A stretch of 64,000 bases of DNA from the NCBI RefSeq assembly GCF_002504165.1, contig NZ_CP021405.1, positions 1 to 64,000 of the forward strand, given 5' to 3'. Positions 1 through 8,146 of this stretch are shown here, one piece after another (positions within the stretch are counted from its first letter, which is position 1; each line of letters starts with the position of its first letter). This stretch comes from Pacificitalea manganoxidans. Lineage in GTDB: Bacteria > Pseudomonadota > Alphaproteobacteria > Rhodobacterales > Rhodobacteraceae. The notes below the pieces were generated by a model. The model saw only the letters and a program-made list of their open reading frames with translations, was not told the origin of the DNA and searched no databases. Made by a program: the position numbers and the translations under genes.

Positions 1-233
1 AATGATCCAAACACGGTTTGAGAGGGCGTGCAATGGCGTCTGACGTGGCATTGGGCCCGAATTTCGGACTGTTCAGCGTGCCGTCTCACGATGCTGCGTG
101 CCTAGAAACGCTTATAGCCATAGGCGATCGGTGGCCAGCCGCGACGCCGAATGCCGTTATCGTAAAATAGAGATGCCAGCGCTGGTGCTGCCTAAATAGG
201 CAGAACCGCCCGTTTCGCGCCTGAACCGGCCCG
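1..233. other. Non-coding left edge
   Basis: No convincing reading frame, RNA gene or terminator was found between the window edge and the stop of the E2 gene at 234. It may hold the promoter or tail of a gene outside the window. Confidence 0.4.
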
Positions 234-1127
234 CTAGATCAACATCCGGCGGGGGTCTTCCAGCAGCGCGGTCAGGTGCACCATGAATCGCGCCGCGTCC
301 GCCCCGTTGATCACCCGGTGATCGTAGCTCAGATCAAGCGGCACCATGGGCACGGGCAGCGGCGTGTCCCCCTCCCAAACCGTCACGCTTTCGGTGCGGG
401 TAATGCCAAGGATGGCAAGCTCCGGCGGATTGACGATGGGGGTGAAGCCGGTTCCGCCAATGCCGCCAAGGTTCGAGATGCTCATGGAGGCACCACCCAT
501 TTCATCGGGTTTGATCTTGCGCGATTGCGCCCGCGTGGCGAGGTCCGTGATCTCAGCGGCGATCTGCCAGAGCCCTTTTTTGTCCGCGTCGCGGATCACC
601 GGCACCATCAGCCCGTGCGCGGTGTCGACGGCGACCCCGATGTGCACATAGTCCTTCAGGATCAGAGTCTTACCATCCGGGGTGAGGGAGGCGTTGAACC
701 GGGGGAAATCCCGCAGCGCCCGTGCCAATGCCTTGACGTGGAAGGCCAGCGCGGTGAGCTTGACGCCCCGGGCCTGAGCCTCCGCCTTCCAAGCCTGTCG
801 CAGGGCGTCGATTGCGCGACTGTCGGCGCGGTCGTGGTGGGTGACCTGCGGGATCAGGGCATTGGCGCTGGCAAGGTTACCTGCGGCGATCTGGGCAAAC
901 CGGCTCATCGGGTCTTCGTGCACCGGGCCGAAGGCGCTGTGATCCACGTCCCAATAGATGCTGTCGCCCTGCGCCGTGTGGGCTGCGGGCGCGGGGCGCT
1001 CCAGATCTTCGCGACCGATCGTGGTCCGGCCCGCCGTGGCGGCCAGTTGTTCCAGATCGATCCCCTTTTCGCGCGCCAACGCGCGGACGGAGGGCGAAGC
1101 CTTGATGTCATCCATACCCATCACCAT
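234..1127 (-). CDS. 2-oxoacid dehydrogenase E2, catalytic acyltransferase without lipoyl domain
   Basis: Acyltransferase core of a pyruvate/branched-chain/acetoin-type dehydrogenase complex, moving an acyl group from lipoamide to CoA. A peripheral subunit-binding domain (about residues 10-42, ASPSVRALAREKG) precedes the catalytic domain (about 75-297). The active-site motif near the C terminus is DHRVING, with His270, Asn274 and Gly275; the Asn variant of HxxxDG occurs in working E2 proteins. At 297 residues it lacks the N-terminal lipoyl domain of normal E2 proteins. Lipoyl domains are supplied by the separate gene at 2599-3891. It overlaps the upstream aldehyde dehydrogenase by 7 bases. ATG codons at 1127 and 1121 are both possible starts, and the second overlaps the upstream stop as TGATG. 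No E3 gene is in the window. Confidence 0.88.
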   Translation of the reverse strand: MVMGMDDIKASPSVRALAREKGIDLEQLAATAGRTTIGREDLERPAPAAHTAQGDSIYWDVDHSAFGPVHEDPMSRFAQIAAGNLASANALIPQVTHHDRADSRAIDALRQAWKAEAQARGVKLTALAFHVKALARALRDFPRFNASLTPDGKTLILKDYVHIGVAVDTAHGLMVPVIRDADKKGLWQIAAEITDLATRAQSRKIKPDEMGGASMSISNLGGIGGTGFTPIVNPPELAILGITRTESVTVWEGDTPLPVPMVPLDLSYDHRVINGADAARFMVHLTALLEDPRRMLI

Positions 1128-2578
1128 GCCGCCGAGATGTATTGCGTTTCCATGAACTCGAGCATGCCTTCATGCCCGCCTTCCCGGCCCAGACCCGATT
1201 GTTTGGTGCCGCCGAACGGGGCGGCGGGATCGGATACCAGACCCCTGTTCAGGCCCACCATGCCGTAATCGAGCCGCTCGCAGACCTGCAACGCGCGCTT
1301 CATGTCCTCGGAAAACACATAAGCGACAAGCCCGTATTCGGTGTCGTTGGCGCGGCGGATCACGTCCTCCACTTCGGTGAAGGTTTGCAGCGCCGCGACG
1401 GGGCCGAAGATTTCGTCATGCACGCAGTCGGCGGTTTCCGGCACGTTCGACAACACGGTCGGTGGATAGAAATAGCCCGTCCCCTCTGGCACCGCTCCGC
1501 CGCATTCGATCTTGGCGCCCTTGGCCACGGCGTCCGCGACGAACTGCGCGACCTTATCCCGGGTGTCGGCATTGACCAGCGGTCCGACATCGACGGTGGG
1601 ATCCGTGCCATCGCCCAGCTTCAACGCGGACATGGCGGCGGTCAGCTTTTCGGTAAAGGCCGAGGCCACGTCGCGATGCACATAGATGCGGTTGGCGGCG
1701 GTGCAGGCCTCGCCCAGATTGCGCATCTTGGCCAGCATCGTGCCTTCGACCGCCACGTCCAGATCGGCATCCTCGAACACCAAAAGCGGCGCATTGCCGC
1801 CCAACTCCATCGCGGGTTTCAGAACCTGATCTGCGGCGGATTTCAGCAGCTTGCGCCCGACCCCCGTCGATCCGGTAAAGCTGACGACCCGCACACGCGG
1901 ATCGTGCAGCATGTGATCGACCAAGGCGCCGGAGCGGCGCGAGGGCAGCACATTGACCAAACCGGGCGGCACGCCAGCCTCTTCCAGCAGCGGCATCAGC
2001 GCCAGCATGGTCAGCGGGGTTTCCGAGGCAGGCTTGATCACGACGCCGCAGCCCGCCGCCAGCGCAGGCGCGATTTTGCGGGTGCCCATCGCGGCGGGGT
2101 AATTCCACGGGGTGACCAACACGGCCAAGCCCGCCGGTTTGTGCTGCACCAAGATCCGCGCGCCGGAGGCGGGCGCTTGCGTGATCAACCCGTCGGCGCG
2201 CACGGCCTCTTCTGCGAACCAGCGAAAGAACTCGGCGGCATAGGTGGCCTCCCCCATCGCATCCGCGCGGGCCTTGCCGTTTTCCAGCGTGATGAGATGG
2301 GCGAAATCGTCGAGCCGCGCGGTCATCAGCTCCCAGGCCTTGCGCAGCACTTCGGACCGCGCGCGCGGGGTGCGCGCCGCCCAGTCGGCCATGGCGCGTT
2401 CGGCGGCGTCCAGCGCGGCATCGGCATCGGCAATCTCGGCCGAGGCGACAGAGGCGATGATCGTTTCCGTGGCCGGGTTCAGCACATCGAACCGGGTGCC
2501 GTCGGCGCCGGGGCGGAACGCGCCATCGATATAAAGGTCGGTCGGCAGCGGATCGAATTTAGGGTCATGGTACGTCAT
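1121..2578 (-). CDS. NAD(P)-dependent aldehyde dehydrogenase, succinate-semialdehyde dehydrogenase-like
   Basis: Oxidises an aldehyde to its acid with NAD(P). The 485-residue length is normal for the family. Catalytic Cys292 lies in GEACTAANR, Glu258 in MELGGN and Asn159 in PWNYP. The N-terminal part (LNPATE...) and overall pattern resemble GabD-type semialdehyde dehydrogenases; the true substrate is unknown. A purine-rich ribosome site (AAAGGA) lies about 8 bases before the ATG at 2578. The gene sits between the two E2-type genes in one operon. An aldehyde made in this pathway is therefore probably oxidised beside the 2-oxoacid dehydrogenase step. Confidence 0.9.
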   Translation of the reverse strand: MTYHDPKFDPLPTDLYIDGAFRPGADGTRFDVLNPATETIIASVASAEIADADAALDAAERAMADWAARTPRARSEVLRKAWELMTARLDDFAHLITLENGKARADAMGEATYAAEFFRWFAEEAVRADGLITQAPASGARILVQHKPAGLAVLVTPWNYPAAMGTRKIAPALAAGCGVVIKPASETPLTMLALMPLLEEAGVPPGLVNVLPSRRSGALVDHMLHDPRVRVVSFTGSTGVGRKLLKSAADQVLKPAMELGGNAPLLVFEDADLDVAVEGTMLAKMRNLGEACTAANRIYVHRDVASAFTEKLTAAMSALKLGDGTDPTVDVGPLVNADTRDKVAQFVADAVAKGAKIECGGAVPEGTGYFYPPTVLSNVPETADCVHDEIFGPVAALQTFTEVEDVIRRANDTEYGLVAYVFSEDMKRALQVCERLDYGMVGLNRGLVSDPAAPFGGTKQSGLGREGGHEGMLEFMETQYISAAW

Positions 2579-2598
2579 GTCACGGGTCCTTTGCTATC

Positions 2599-3891
2599 TC
2601 AGAGCAGGGCGCGGAGCGGATGCTCCAGCCGTCCGGCGAAATCGGTCAGAAACGCAAGCGCGGTGGCGGGGCTCATCTGGTCCGGCGCGCATTCCAGCGT
2701 CAGACCAACACCGGAGCCGGCCCCAGCGGTCAGGGTCAGCACGGGCGTTGCTTCGGCCCCAAGGCGGAGCGTGCAGACACGGCTGTGCCGCAGATCGCGC
2801 AGAAGCAGTGCAGGCGTTGCATCCTCGACCCGCTGCGTCGCCCGCAGGCCGCTGCCGGTCACGGCAAACACCTGTGTCGCGCCGAACGCCTCGACCCCGA
2901 TGATGACGCGAGCACCCGCAGACAGGCTGCCGCCTGCCAGTGACGCAAGCACAGCGTTCGGATCGGTGATTTCGGCAGTGGTCCGGGCCCAAGCCGTGAA
3001 GTCCGTCAGCCCCTCATTCGCGATTTCCGCCGTCAGGTGCAGGCTGGCGCGCGGGGGCGTGGCGCTGGTTTCGGCGGGCTCGGACGGCATCGCCCTTAGC
3101 GTTTCGATATCCTTGGCATGGAATGGCTGCGACACGCCTGCGGCACTGAGGCGGGCGAGGTCCAATCCCTGCTCCAGCGCCAATCGCCGCGCTTTCGGGG
3201 AGGCGAGGATGCGGCCGGACGGATCGGCGGAGCGGTTCGGTTGTGCCGCTGCCGGTGGGGGCGGGGCGGGTTCCGGGGCGCGATCGGGGGCGGATTTAGG
3301 TGGCGTAGGCGCTGCTACGGCCTTGCGCGTGACGGGTGCGGACGGGGCCTCGGGGCTGATGATTGCGATGACCTGTCCGGTGGGGATATCCTCGCCCGGC
3401 TCGGCCAGTTGCGCCGCAAGATAGCCGTCGATCCCGGCAGGCACCTCCATCGTGCTTTTGTCGGTCTCAACCTCAAACAGCGGGTCGTCGGCGGCAACCT
3501 TGGCGCCGGGCGCGACCAGCCAGCCGATCAGCAACCCGCTGTCCTGCGCCATGCCGAGCGTGGGCATGATGACCTCGCGCCCGTCGGGCAGTTCGCCATC
3601 GACGGGGGCAGGGGGCGCGCGCTCCGCATCCGCATCGTTATCTGCGTCATCCGCCGTGGCGGCGATGCGGGCGATGACATGGCCCACGGGCACCTCGTCG
3701 CCCGCCTTGGCCGTCACACCGGTCAGGATGCCGTCATGCTGGGCCTCCACCTCCACCGTGGCCTTGTCGGTTTCGACCTCGAATAACAGATCGCCCACAG
3801 CGACGGCATCGCCCGGCTGTTTGTGCCAAGTGACGATGATGCCGCTTTCCTGCGCCATGCCGAGAGCGGGCAGGATCACGTCATGCGGCAT
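2599..3891 (-). CDS. Lipoyl-carrier E2-like protein: two lipoyl domains, binding domain, degenerate acyltransferase domain
   Basis: Two tandem lipoyl domains are clear (about residues 1-78 and 105-180), each with the ETDK lipoylation motif at Lys43 and Lys145. An Ala/Pro-rich linker and a subunit-binding domain (about 226-266) follow. The last ~145 residues resemble a shrunken E2 catalytic domain ending in a normal-looking tail (FAGRLEHPLRALL). The place of the HRVxDG motif reads PDQMSPA, so the active-site His and Asp/Asn are absent. I infer a swinging-arm protein that carries acyl groups but cannot transfer them to CoA, working with the catalytic E2 at 234-1127. This resembles in principle the non-catalytic E3-binding protein of eukaryotic pyruvate dehydrogenase. 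A GGGGAGA ribosome site precedes the ATG, which overlaps the E1 beta end by 11 bases. Confidence 0.85.
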   Translation of the reverse strand: MPHDVILPALGMAQESGIIVTWHKQPGDAVAVGDLLFEVETDKATVEVEAQHDGILTGVTAKAGDEVPVGHVIARIAATADDADNDADAERAPPAPVDGELPDGREVIMPTLGMAQDSGLLIGWLVAPGAKVAADDPLFEVETDKSTMEVPAGIDGYLAAQLAEPGEDIPTGQVIAIISPEAPSAPVTRKAVAAPTPPKSAPDRAPEPAPPPPAAAQPNRSADPSGRILASPKARRLALEQGLDLARLSAAGVSQPFHAKDIETLRAMPSEPAETSATPPRASLHLTAEIANEGLTDFTAWARTTAEITDPNAVLASLAGGSLSAGARVIIGVEAFGATQVFAVTGSGLRATQRVEDATPALLLRDLRHSRVCTLRLGAEATPVLTLTAGAGSGVGLTLECAPDQMSPATALAFLTDFAGRLEHPLRALL

Positions 3892-4876
3892 GGATCATCT
3901 CCCCTGCCACAAGCATCCGTGCTTTGGCCGCGACCTGTTCGGGGGTGGGCACGGTGATGTCCTCCAGCGCGGGGGAAAACGGCACCGGCACATCCATGGC
4001 GCCCATGCGCAGCACCGGCGCATCAAGGTGGTAGAACGCCTTTTCGTTGATGCGCGATGCGATTTCGCCGGTCACGCCGTAGCTTTGATGCCCCTCGTCC
4101 ACGACGATGACGCGGCTGGTCTTCCGGGCAGAGGCAAGCAGCGTGGCGTCGTCCAGCGGCACGATGGTGCGCGGGTCGATCACCTCGGCGGAGATGCCGT
4201 CTTGCTCCAGCAGCGCCGCTGCCGCTTCGCAGACCTGCACCATGGATGATGTGCCGATCAGCGTGATGTCGGTGCCTTCGCGCTTGATATTCGCCTCGCC
4301 AAAGGGAATGAGCAGCTCGCCCTCGGGGACCGGGGCCTTTTCCTGATACATCAGCTTGTCTTCGAAGATCACGACGGGATTGTTGTCCCGGATCGCGGTT
4401 TTCATCAGCCCCTTCGCCTCATAGGCAGAGGAGGGCATCGCGACCTTAAGCCCCGGAATATGGGCGACGAGCGCGTGCAGGGACTGGCTGTGCTGCGCGG
4501 CGGAGCGGCGGGTGGCGCCGAGATTGGTGCGCATGACAAGCGGCACGTTCAGCTTGCCGCCCGACATGTAATGCGCCTTGGCCGCCTGATTGCAAAGCTG
4601 GTCCATGATGAGAAAGATGAAATCCCCGAACATCAGGTCCACCACCGGGCGCGCGCCGGTGAGCGCGGCCCCGACGGCCATCCCCATGAAACCCGGCTCG
4701 GAAATCGGGGTGTCGATGACCCGGTCGGTGCCGAATTCCTCGACCAGACCGGACAGCACCTTGAACGGCGTGCCAGCCTCAGCGACGTCCTCGCCGATGA
4801 TGAACACGGTGTCGTCGCGGCGCATCTCTTCGGCCAGCGCTTCGTTGACCGCCTGTGAAAGTGTGATGTCTCGCAT
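3881..4876 (-). CDS. 2-oxoacid dehydrogenase E1 component, beta subunit
   Basis: Beta half of a thiamine-diphosphate-dependent E1. The 331-residue length is standard for PdhB/AcoB. Family features include the N-terminal EALAEEM...GEDVAEAGTPFKVL region, DTPISEPGFMGMAVGAA, and the C-terminal VDEGHQSYGVTGEIA segment. It partners the alpha subunit encoded just upstream (12-base gap). GAGGGGG lies 7 bases before the ATG. The acyl substrate (pyruvate, acetoin or branched-chain 2-oxoacid) cannot be assigned from sequence alone. Confidence 0.92.
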   Translation of the reverse strand: MRDITLSQAVNEALAEEMRRDDTVFIIGEDVAEAGTPFKVLSGLVEEFGTDRVIDTPISEPGFMGMAVGAALTGARPVVDLMFGDFIFLIMDQLCNQAAKAHYMSGGKLNVPLVMRTNLGATRRSAAQHSQSLHALVAHIPGLKVAMPSSAYEAKGLMKTAIRDNNPVVIFEDKLMYQEKAPVPEGELLIPFGEANIKREGTDITLIGTSSMVQVCEAAAALLEQDGISAEVIDPRTIVPLDDATLLASARKTSRVIVVDEGHQSYGVTGEIASRINEKAFYHLDAPVLRMGAMDVPVPFSPALEDITVPTPEQVAAKARMLVAGEMIHAA

Positions 4877-4888
4877 AGGTATACCCCC

Positions 4889-5890
4889 TCAGGCGCAGGC
4901 GTGGGTGATGTCGGTAAAGACATGCATGTCGACTTCGGATTGGTCGGGGTAGGGGGCGGCCAGCGCATACGCCACCGCCGCCTTGGCATCGTCTTCGACC
5001 TCGGCGTTCATGGCGTCGATATCGGCCTCGCTCGCGACGCCCTCCTCGATCAGCCATGCCCTGAAGCGGATGATCGGATCGCGGTTTTCCTTCCACTCCT
5101 TCTCTTCGGCCTTCGAGCGGTAGTACTCCCGGTTGATGTCGCCGACATGGTGGCCGTGATAGCGATAGGTCTTGAGTTCGATGAAGAACGGCCCTTCGCC
5201 CTTGCGCGCGCGTGCCAGCAATTTCTGGGTCAGCGCGTTGACCGCCAGCACGTCCTGCCCGTCGACCTGATGCGCCTCGATGCCGAACGCTTCGGCCCGC
5301 GCGGTGATCGAGCCGGCAGCGATTTCTTCGGTCTTGGTGTATTCCGAATAGCCGTTGTTTTCGCAGGCATAGATCACCGGCAGCTTCCACAGGGCGGCCA
5401 TGTTCATGACCTCGTAAAGCAGCCCCTGCGCGGTCGCCCCGTCGCCAAAGAAGCACACGGTGACATCATCGGATTTCTGCAATTTGGCGCGCAGCGCGGC
5501 GCCGGTGGCGATGCCCATGGAGCCGCCGACAATGGCATTCGCGCCGAGGTTGCCGTGGCTTTGATCGGCGATATGCATCGACCCGCCCTTGCCCCGGCAG
5601 TAGCCTTCCTCTTTGCCCAGCAGTTCGCAGAACATCTCTTTGTAATTCGCGCCCTTGGCCACGCAGTGCCCATGGCCGCGATGGGTCGAGGTGATCTTGT
5701 CCTCGTCGGTCAGCGCCTCGCAGATGCCGACAGCGACGGCCTCCTGCCCGGAATACATATGTGTCAGGCCGGGCATCTTGGCCGACAGATACAGCTGGTT
5801 TGCGTGGTCCTCAAAGGTGCGGATGCGGACCATCTGGCGATACATGCGCAGATAGTCCTCAGTGTTCGAAGTCTTCTTCGCAGCGCTCAT
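4889..5890 (-). CDS. 2-oxoacid dehydrogenase E1 component, alpha subunit
   Basis: Alpha half of E1, binding thiamine diphosphate and decarboxylating the 2-oxoacid. The cofactor motif GDGATAQG (GDG...N type, ending near the ENNGYS segment), the THRGHGHCVAKG loop and the phosphorylation-loop-like YRYHGHHVGD region are all present. At 333 residues it matches PdhA/AcoA length. AAGGAC lies about 8 bases before the ATG. It is the first gene of the compact block E1 alpha, E1 beta, lipoyl carrier, aldehyde dehydrogenase, catalytic E2. The gap to the upstream M24 gene is only 56 bases, so they may be co-transcribed. Confidence 0.92.
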   Translation of the reverse strand: MSAAKKTSNTEDYLRMYRQMVRIRTFEDHANQLYLSAKMPGLTHMYSGQEAVAVGICEALTDEDKITSTHRGHGHCVAKGANYKEMFCELLGKEEGYCRGKGGSMHIADQSHGNLGANAIVGGSMGIATGAALRAKLQKSDDVTVCFFGDGATAQGLLYEVMNMAALWKLPVIYACENNGYSEYTKTEEIAAGSITARAEAFGIEAHQVDGQDVLAVNALTQKLLARARKGEGPFFIELKTYRYHGHHVGDINREYYRSKAEEKEWKENRDPIIRFRAWLIEEGVASEADIDAMNAEVEDDAKAAVAYALAAPYPDQSEVDMHVFTDITHACA

Positions 5891-5946
5891 GTGTTCTTGT
5901 CCTTGGAAACAAGTCGGACCGCGTCAGGCCCGCGCGGTTGCAGGGA

Positions 5947-7245
5947 TCAGTATCGGTTGGCGATGGGCAGATTTTCGGCGGGAAAGAGCGAGATGACCTC
6001 GCACCCGGTCTCCGTCACGACGACCTCCTCCTCGATCCGCGCGGCGGAATAGCCGTCGGTGGCGGGGCAATAGGTCTCCAACGCAAAGACCATGCCGGTC
6101 TTGATCTCCATCGGGTGATCCATCGACACCGCGCGGCTGATGATGGGCCGCTCATGCAGCGCCAGCCCCAGCCCGTGACCGAATTGCAGCCCGAACGCGG
6201 CATCCTCGTTGGGAAAGCCGAAGTCTTCGGCCTTAGGCCAGACGGCGGCGACCTTATCGGTGCTGACACCCGGTTTGATCATGGAGATTGAGGCATCGAT
6301 CCATTCGCGCGCCTTGACGTAGGCATCGTTCTGCGAGGGCGTTGCGCGGCCAATGTTGAACGTGCGGTAGTAGCAGGTGCGATAGCCCTGATACGATTGC
6401 AAAATGTCGAAAAACGCCTGATCTCCGGGCCGGAATAGCCGGTCGGTGAAGTTATGGGGATGTGGATTGCAGCGTTCGCCGGAAATGGCGTTGATCGCCT
6501 CCACGTCGTCCGAGCCCATTTCGTAAAGCATCTTGTTGGACAGGGCGACGATGTCATTCTCGCGCACGCCGGGTTTCAACTCCTCGTAGATCATGTGGTA
6601 GACGCCATCGACCATCGCGGCGGCCTGCGTCAGCAGCTGGATTTCGTCCCAGTTCTTGATCTCCCGCGCGGCCAGCATGATCTGCTGCCCGTCGACGACG
6701 TTCAGGCCTTCTTCCTGCAGCGCATGGAACATGGCGGTTTCGGCGTAATCGACGCCCACGGGCATATCGGCCATGCCCGCATCCCGGATGAGCCCCGCGA
6801 TCTGTTTGGCATATTTGCGCATCAGGCCGAATTCAGGCGGGATCGTTCCCCGCATCCCGACGACGCCCGCCAGACAATGATCCGGCTCCAGCCAATCGGC
6901 ATAAAGCTTATGATGCTGCGCGGCTGAGCCGAAATCCCAGACATAGGGGGAGTCGTCCCCAGTCAGCAGGCAGAAGCGGCACATTTTGTCCCGCTCCCAC
7001 TCGCCGATCTTCGTCGCGCTGACATAGCGGATGTTGTTGACGTCAAACAGCAACAGGGTGCCCGCATTCGACGCCTTCAGCGCCTGCCGGGTCCGGGCAA
7101 GCCGGTAGCGGCGCAGGCGGTCATGGTCGATCCGGCGTTCGAAATCGACCGAGGTATGACCCCAGGCGGGCAGCTTTTCGCGCCACTCCCAATTGGGTTC
7201 AAGATCCTGAGGCGTCAGAAGGTTCGGCATTAGCGCGCGGGACAT
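5947..7245 (-). CDS. M24-fold (pita-bread) hydrolase or lyase with a substituted metal ligand
   Basis: Belongs to the M24 family (Xaa-Pro peptidase, creatinase, DMSP lyase DddP). The start at 7245 is chosen because GGAAGGAG sits 5 bases before it; a longer frame from 7335 would overlap the SDR gene. In this 432-residue form, family landmarks are Asp280, GY (287-288), RT (294-295), His357 in FGHGLGLALHE, Glu390 and Glu405. The second Asp of the metal pair, expected 11 residues after the first, is Cys291; the codon is TGC. Metal binding and chemistry may therefore differ from peptidases. The layout is reminiscent of DddP, but activity on DMSP is not supported. It lies between an SDR and the 2-oxoacid dehydrogenase genes, so a small-molecule role is likelier than protein turnover. 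Confidence 0.8.
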   Translation of the reverse strand: MSRALMPNLLTPQDLEPNWEWREKLPAWGHTSVDFERRIDHDRLRRYRLARTRQALKASNAGTLLLFDVNNIRYVSATKIGEWERDKMCRFCLLTGDDSPYVWDFGSAAQHHKLYADWLEPDHCLAGVVGMRGTIPPEFGLMRKYAKQIAGLIRDAGMADMPVGVDYAETAMFHALQEEGLNVVDGQQIMLAAREIKNWDEIQLLTQAAAMVDGVYHMIYEELKPGVRENDIVALSNKMLYEMGSDDVEAINAISGERCNPHPHNFTDRLFRPGDQAFFDILQSYQGYRTCYYRTFNIGRATPSQNDAYVKAREWIDASISMIKPGVSTDKVAAVWPKAEDFGFPNEDAAFGLQFGHGLGLALHERPIISRAVSMDHPMEIKTGMVFALETYCPATDGYSAARIEEEVVVTETGCEVISLFPAENLPIANRY

Positions 7246-7312
7246 GGGGGCTCCTTCCGGGTGCCGGACGACACCCGAGGTTTGAAAGTAATTATTGTCG
7301 GGATTCAGTGGC

Positions 7313-8119
7313 TTACTGGATGCACCAGCCGCCATCGATATGGATCATCTGACCCGTCATGTAATCGCTATCGGGGGAGGCGAGGAACGCTGCGGTGCCA
7401 CGCACGTCCTTGGGGTAGGAGACGCGTTTGATCTGCAGGGCGTCGCGCACGATGTCCTCGTAGGCTTGGCCCTCCTTCTCCTTGAACCCTATGTCGACAA
7501 GGTCCTTGTCCAACTGCTCCCACAGCGGCGTGACGACCACACCGGGCGCATAGCCGTTGACGGTGATGTTGTGCTCCGACAGCGCCAGCGCGCCGCAATG
7601 GGTCAGCGCCAGACAGCCGTATTTCGAGGTGCAGTAGACGGTGACATCGATCAGCGGCTTGCGCGACGCGATGGAGCCGACATTGATCAGCTTATAGGGG
7701 TAGTCCCTCTTGCCCTGCGCGATCATCTGCTTGGCGGTTTCCTGCATGCCAAGCCACATCGCCTTGGTGTTCACGTTCATGATGAGGTCCCAATTGTCCT
7801 CATCGATATCCATGAAGAACCGCGGCTTGTTCAGGCCCGCATTGAACAGCCCCACATTGATCTCGCCGAAGGCATCGACGACGGCGGCGACGGCGGCGGC
7901 GTTGTCCTCGCGCTTGGTCACGTCCATCTCAACGGCGATGGCTTTGCCGCCGCCGCGTTTGTTGATGCTGTCGGCCATATCCTGCGCTTCGGCGCGGTTC
8001 AGATCGCCTAGACACACATTGGCGCCCTGCTCGGCGAAATGTTCCGCGTTCGCCGCGCCCATGCCGCGCGCGGCACCGGTGATCAGAATGTTCTTACCTT
8101 TCAGGCGTTCTGCATCCAT
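7313..8119 (-). CDS. SDR-family NAD(P)-dependent dehydrogenase
   Basis: Classical short-chain dehydrogenase of 268 residues. It has an N-terminal TGAARGMG cofactor loop, NAG at the end of strand 4, the catalytic Ser in NVGSIAS and YCTSK for Tyr and Lys, and the C-terminal YMTGQ...IDGG. It is clearly paralogous to the SDR at 11224-12021: they share NKP, the MQE(T/A)A(K/R)QMIAQG stretch, WEQ and DSDYMTGQ. Both probably oxidise related polyol or hydroxy-sugar substrates. A 27-base gap separates it from the regulator gene upstream in the same direction. Confidence 0.88.
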   Translation of the reverse strand: MDAERLKGKNILITGAARGMGAANAEHFAEQGANVCLGDLNRAEAQDMADSINKRGGGKAIAVEMDVTKREDNAAAVAAVVDAFGEINVGLFNAGLNKPRFFMDIDEDNWDLIMNVNTKAMWLGMQETAKQMIAQGKRDYPYKLINVGSIASRKPLIDVTVYCTSKYGCLALTHCGALALSEHNITVNGYAPGVVVTPLWEQLDKDLVDIGFKEKEGQAYEDIVRDALQIKRVSYPKDVRGTAAFLASPDSDYMTGQMIHIDGGWCIQ

Positions 8120-8146
8120 GTGTGTCTCCTCCTCAGATCATGGCGA

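Noticed and set aside
234-1127. Inactive E2 because the motif reads HxxxNG instead of HxxxDG
   Set aside because: Asn at this position is found in functional E2 proteins, and the rest of the catalytic domain is intact.
1142-3424. Long open frame antisense to the aldehyde dehydrogenase and lipoyl-carrier genes
   Set aside because: Its His/Arg/Gly-rich translation is typical of a GC-rich antisense shadow, and the opposite strand encodes well-conserved enzymes.
5947-7245. DMSP lyase DddP
   Set aside because: The fold and length fit, but the metal ligands differ (Cys291 for Asp) and the aligned DddP acidic residues are missing, so the specific activity is not supported.
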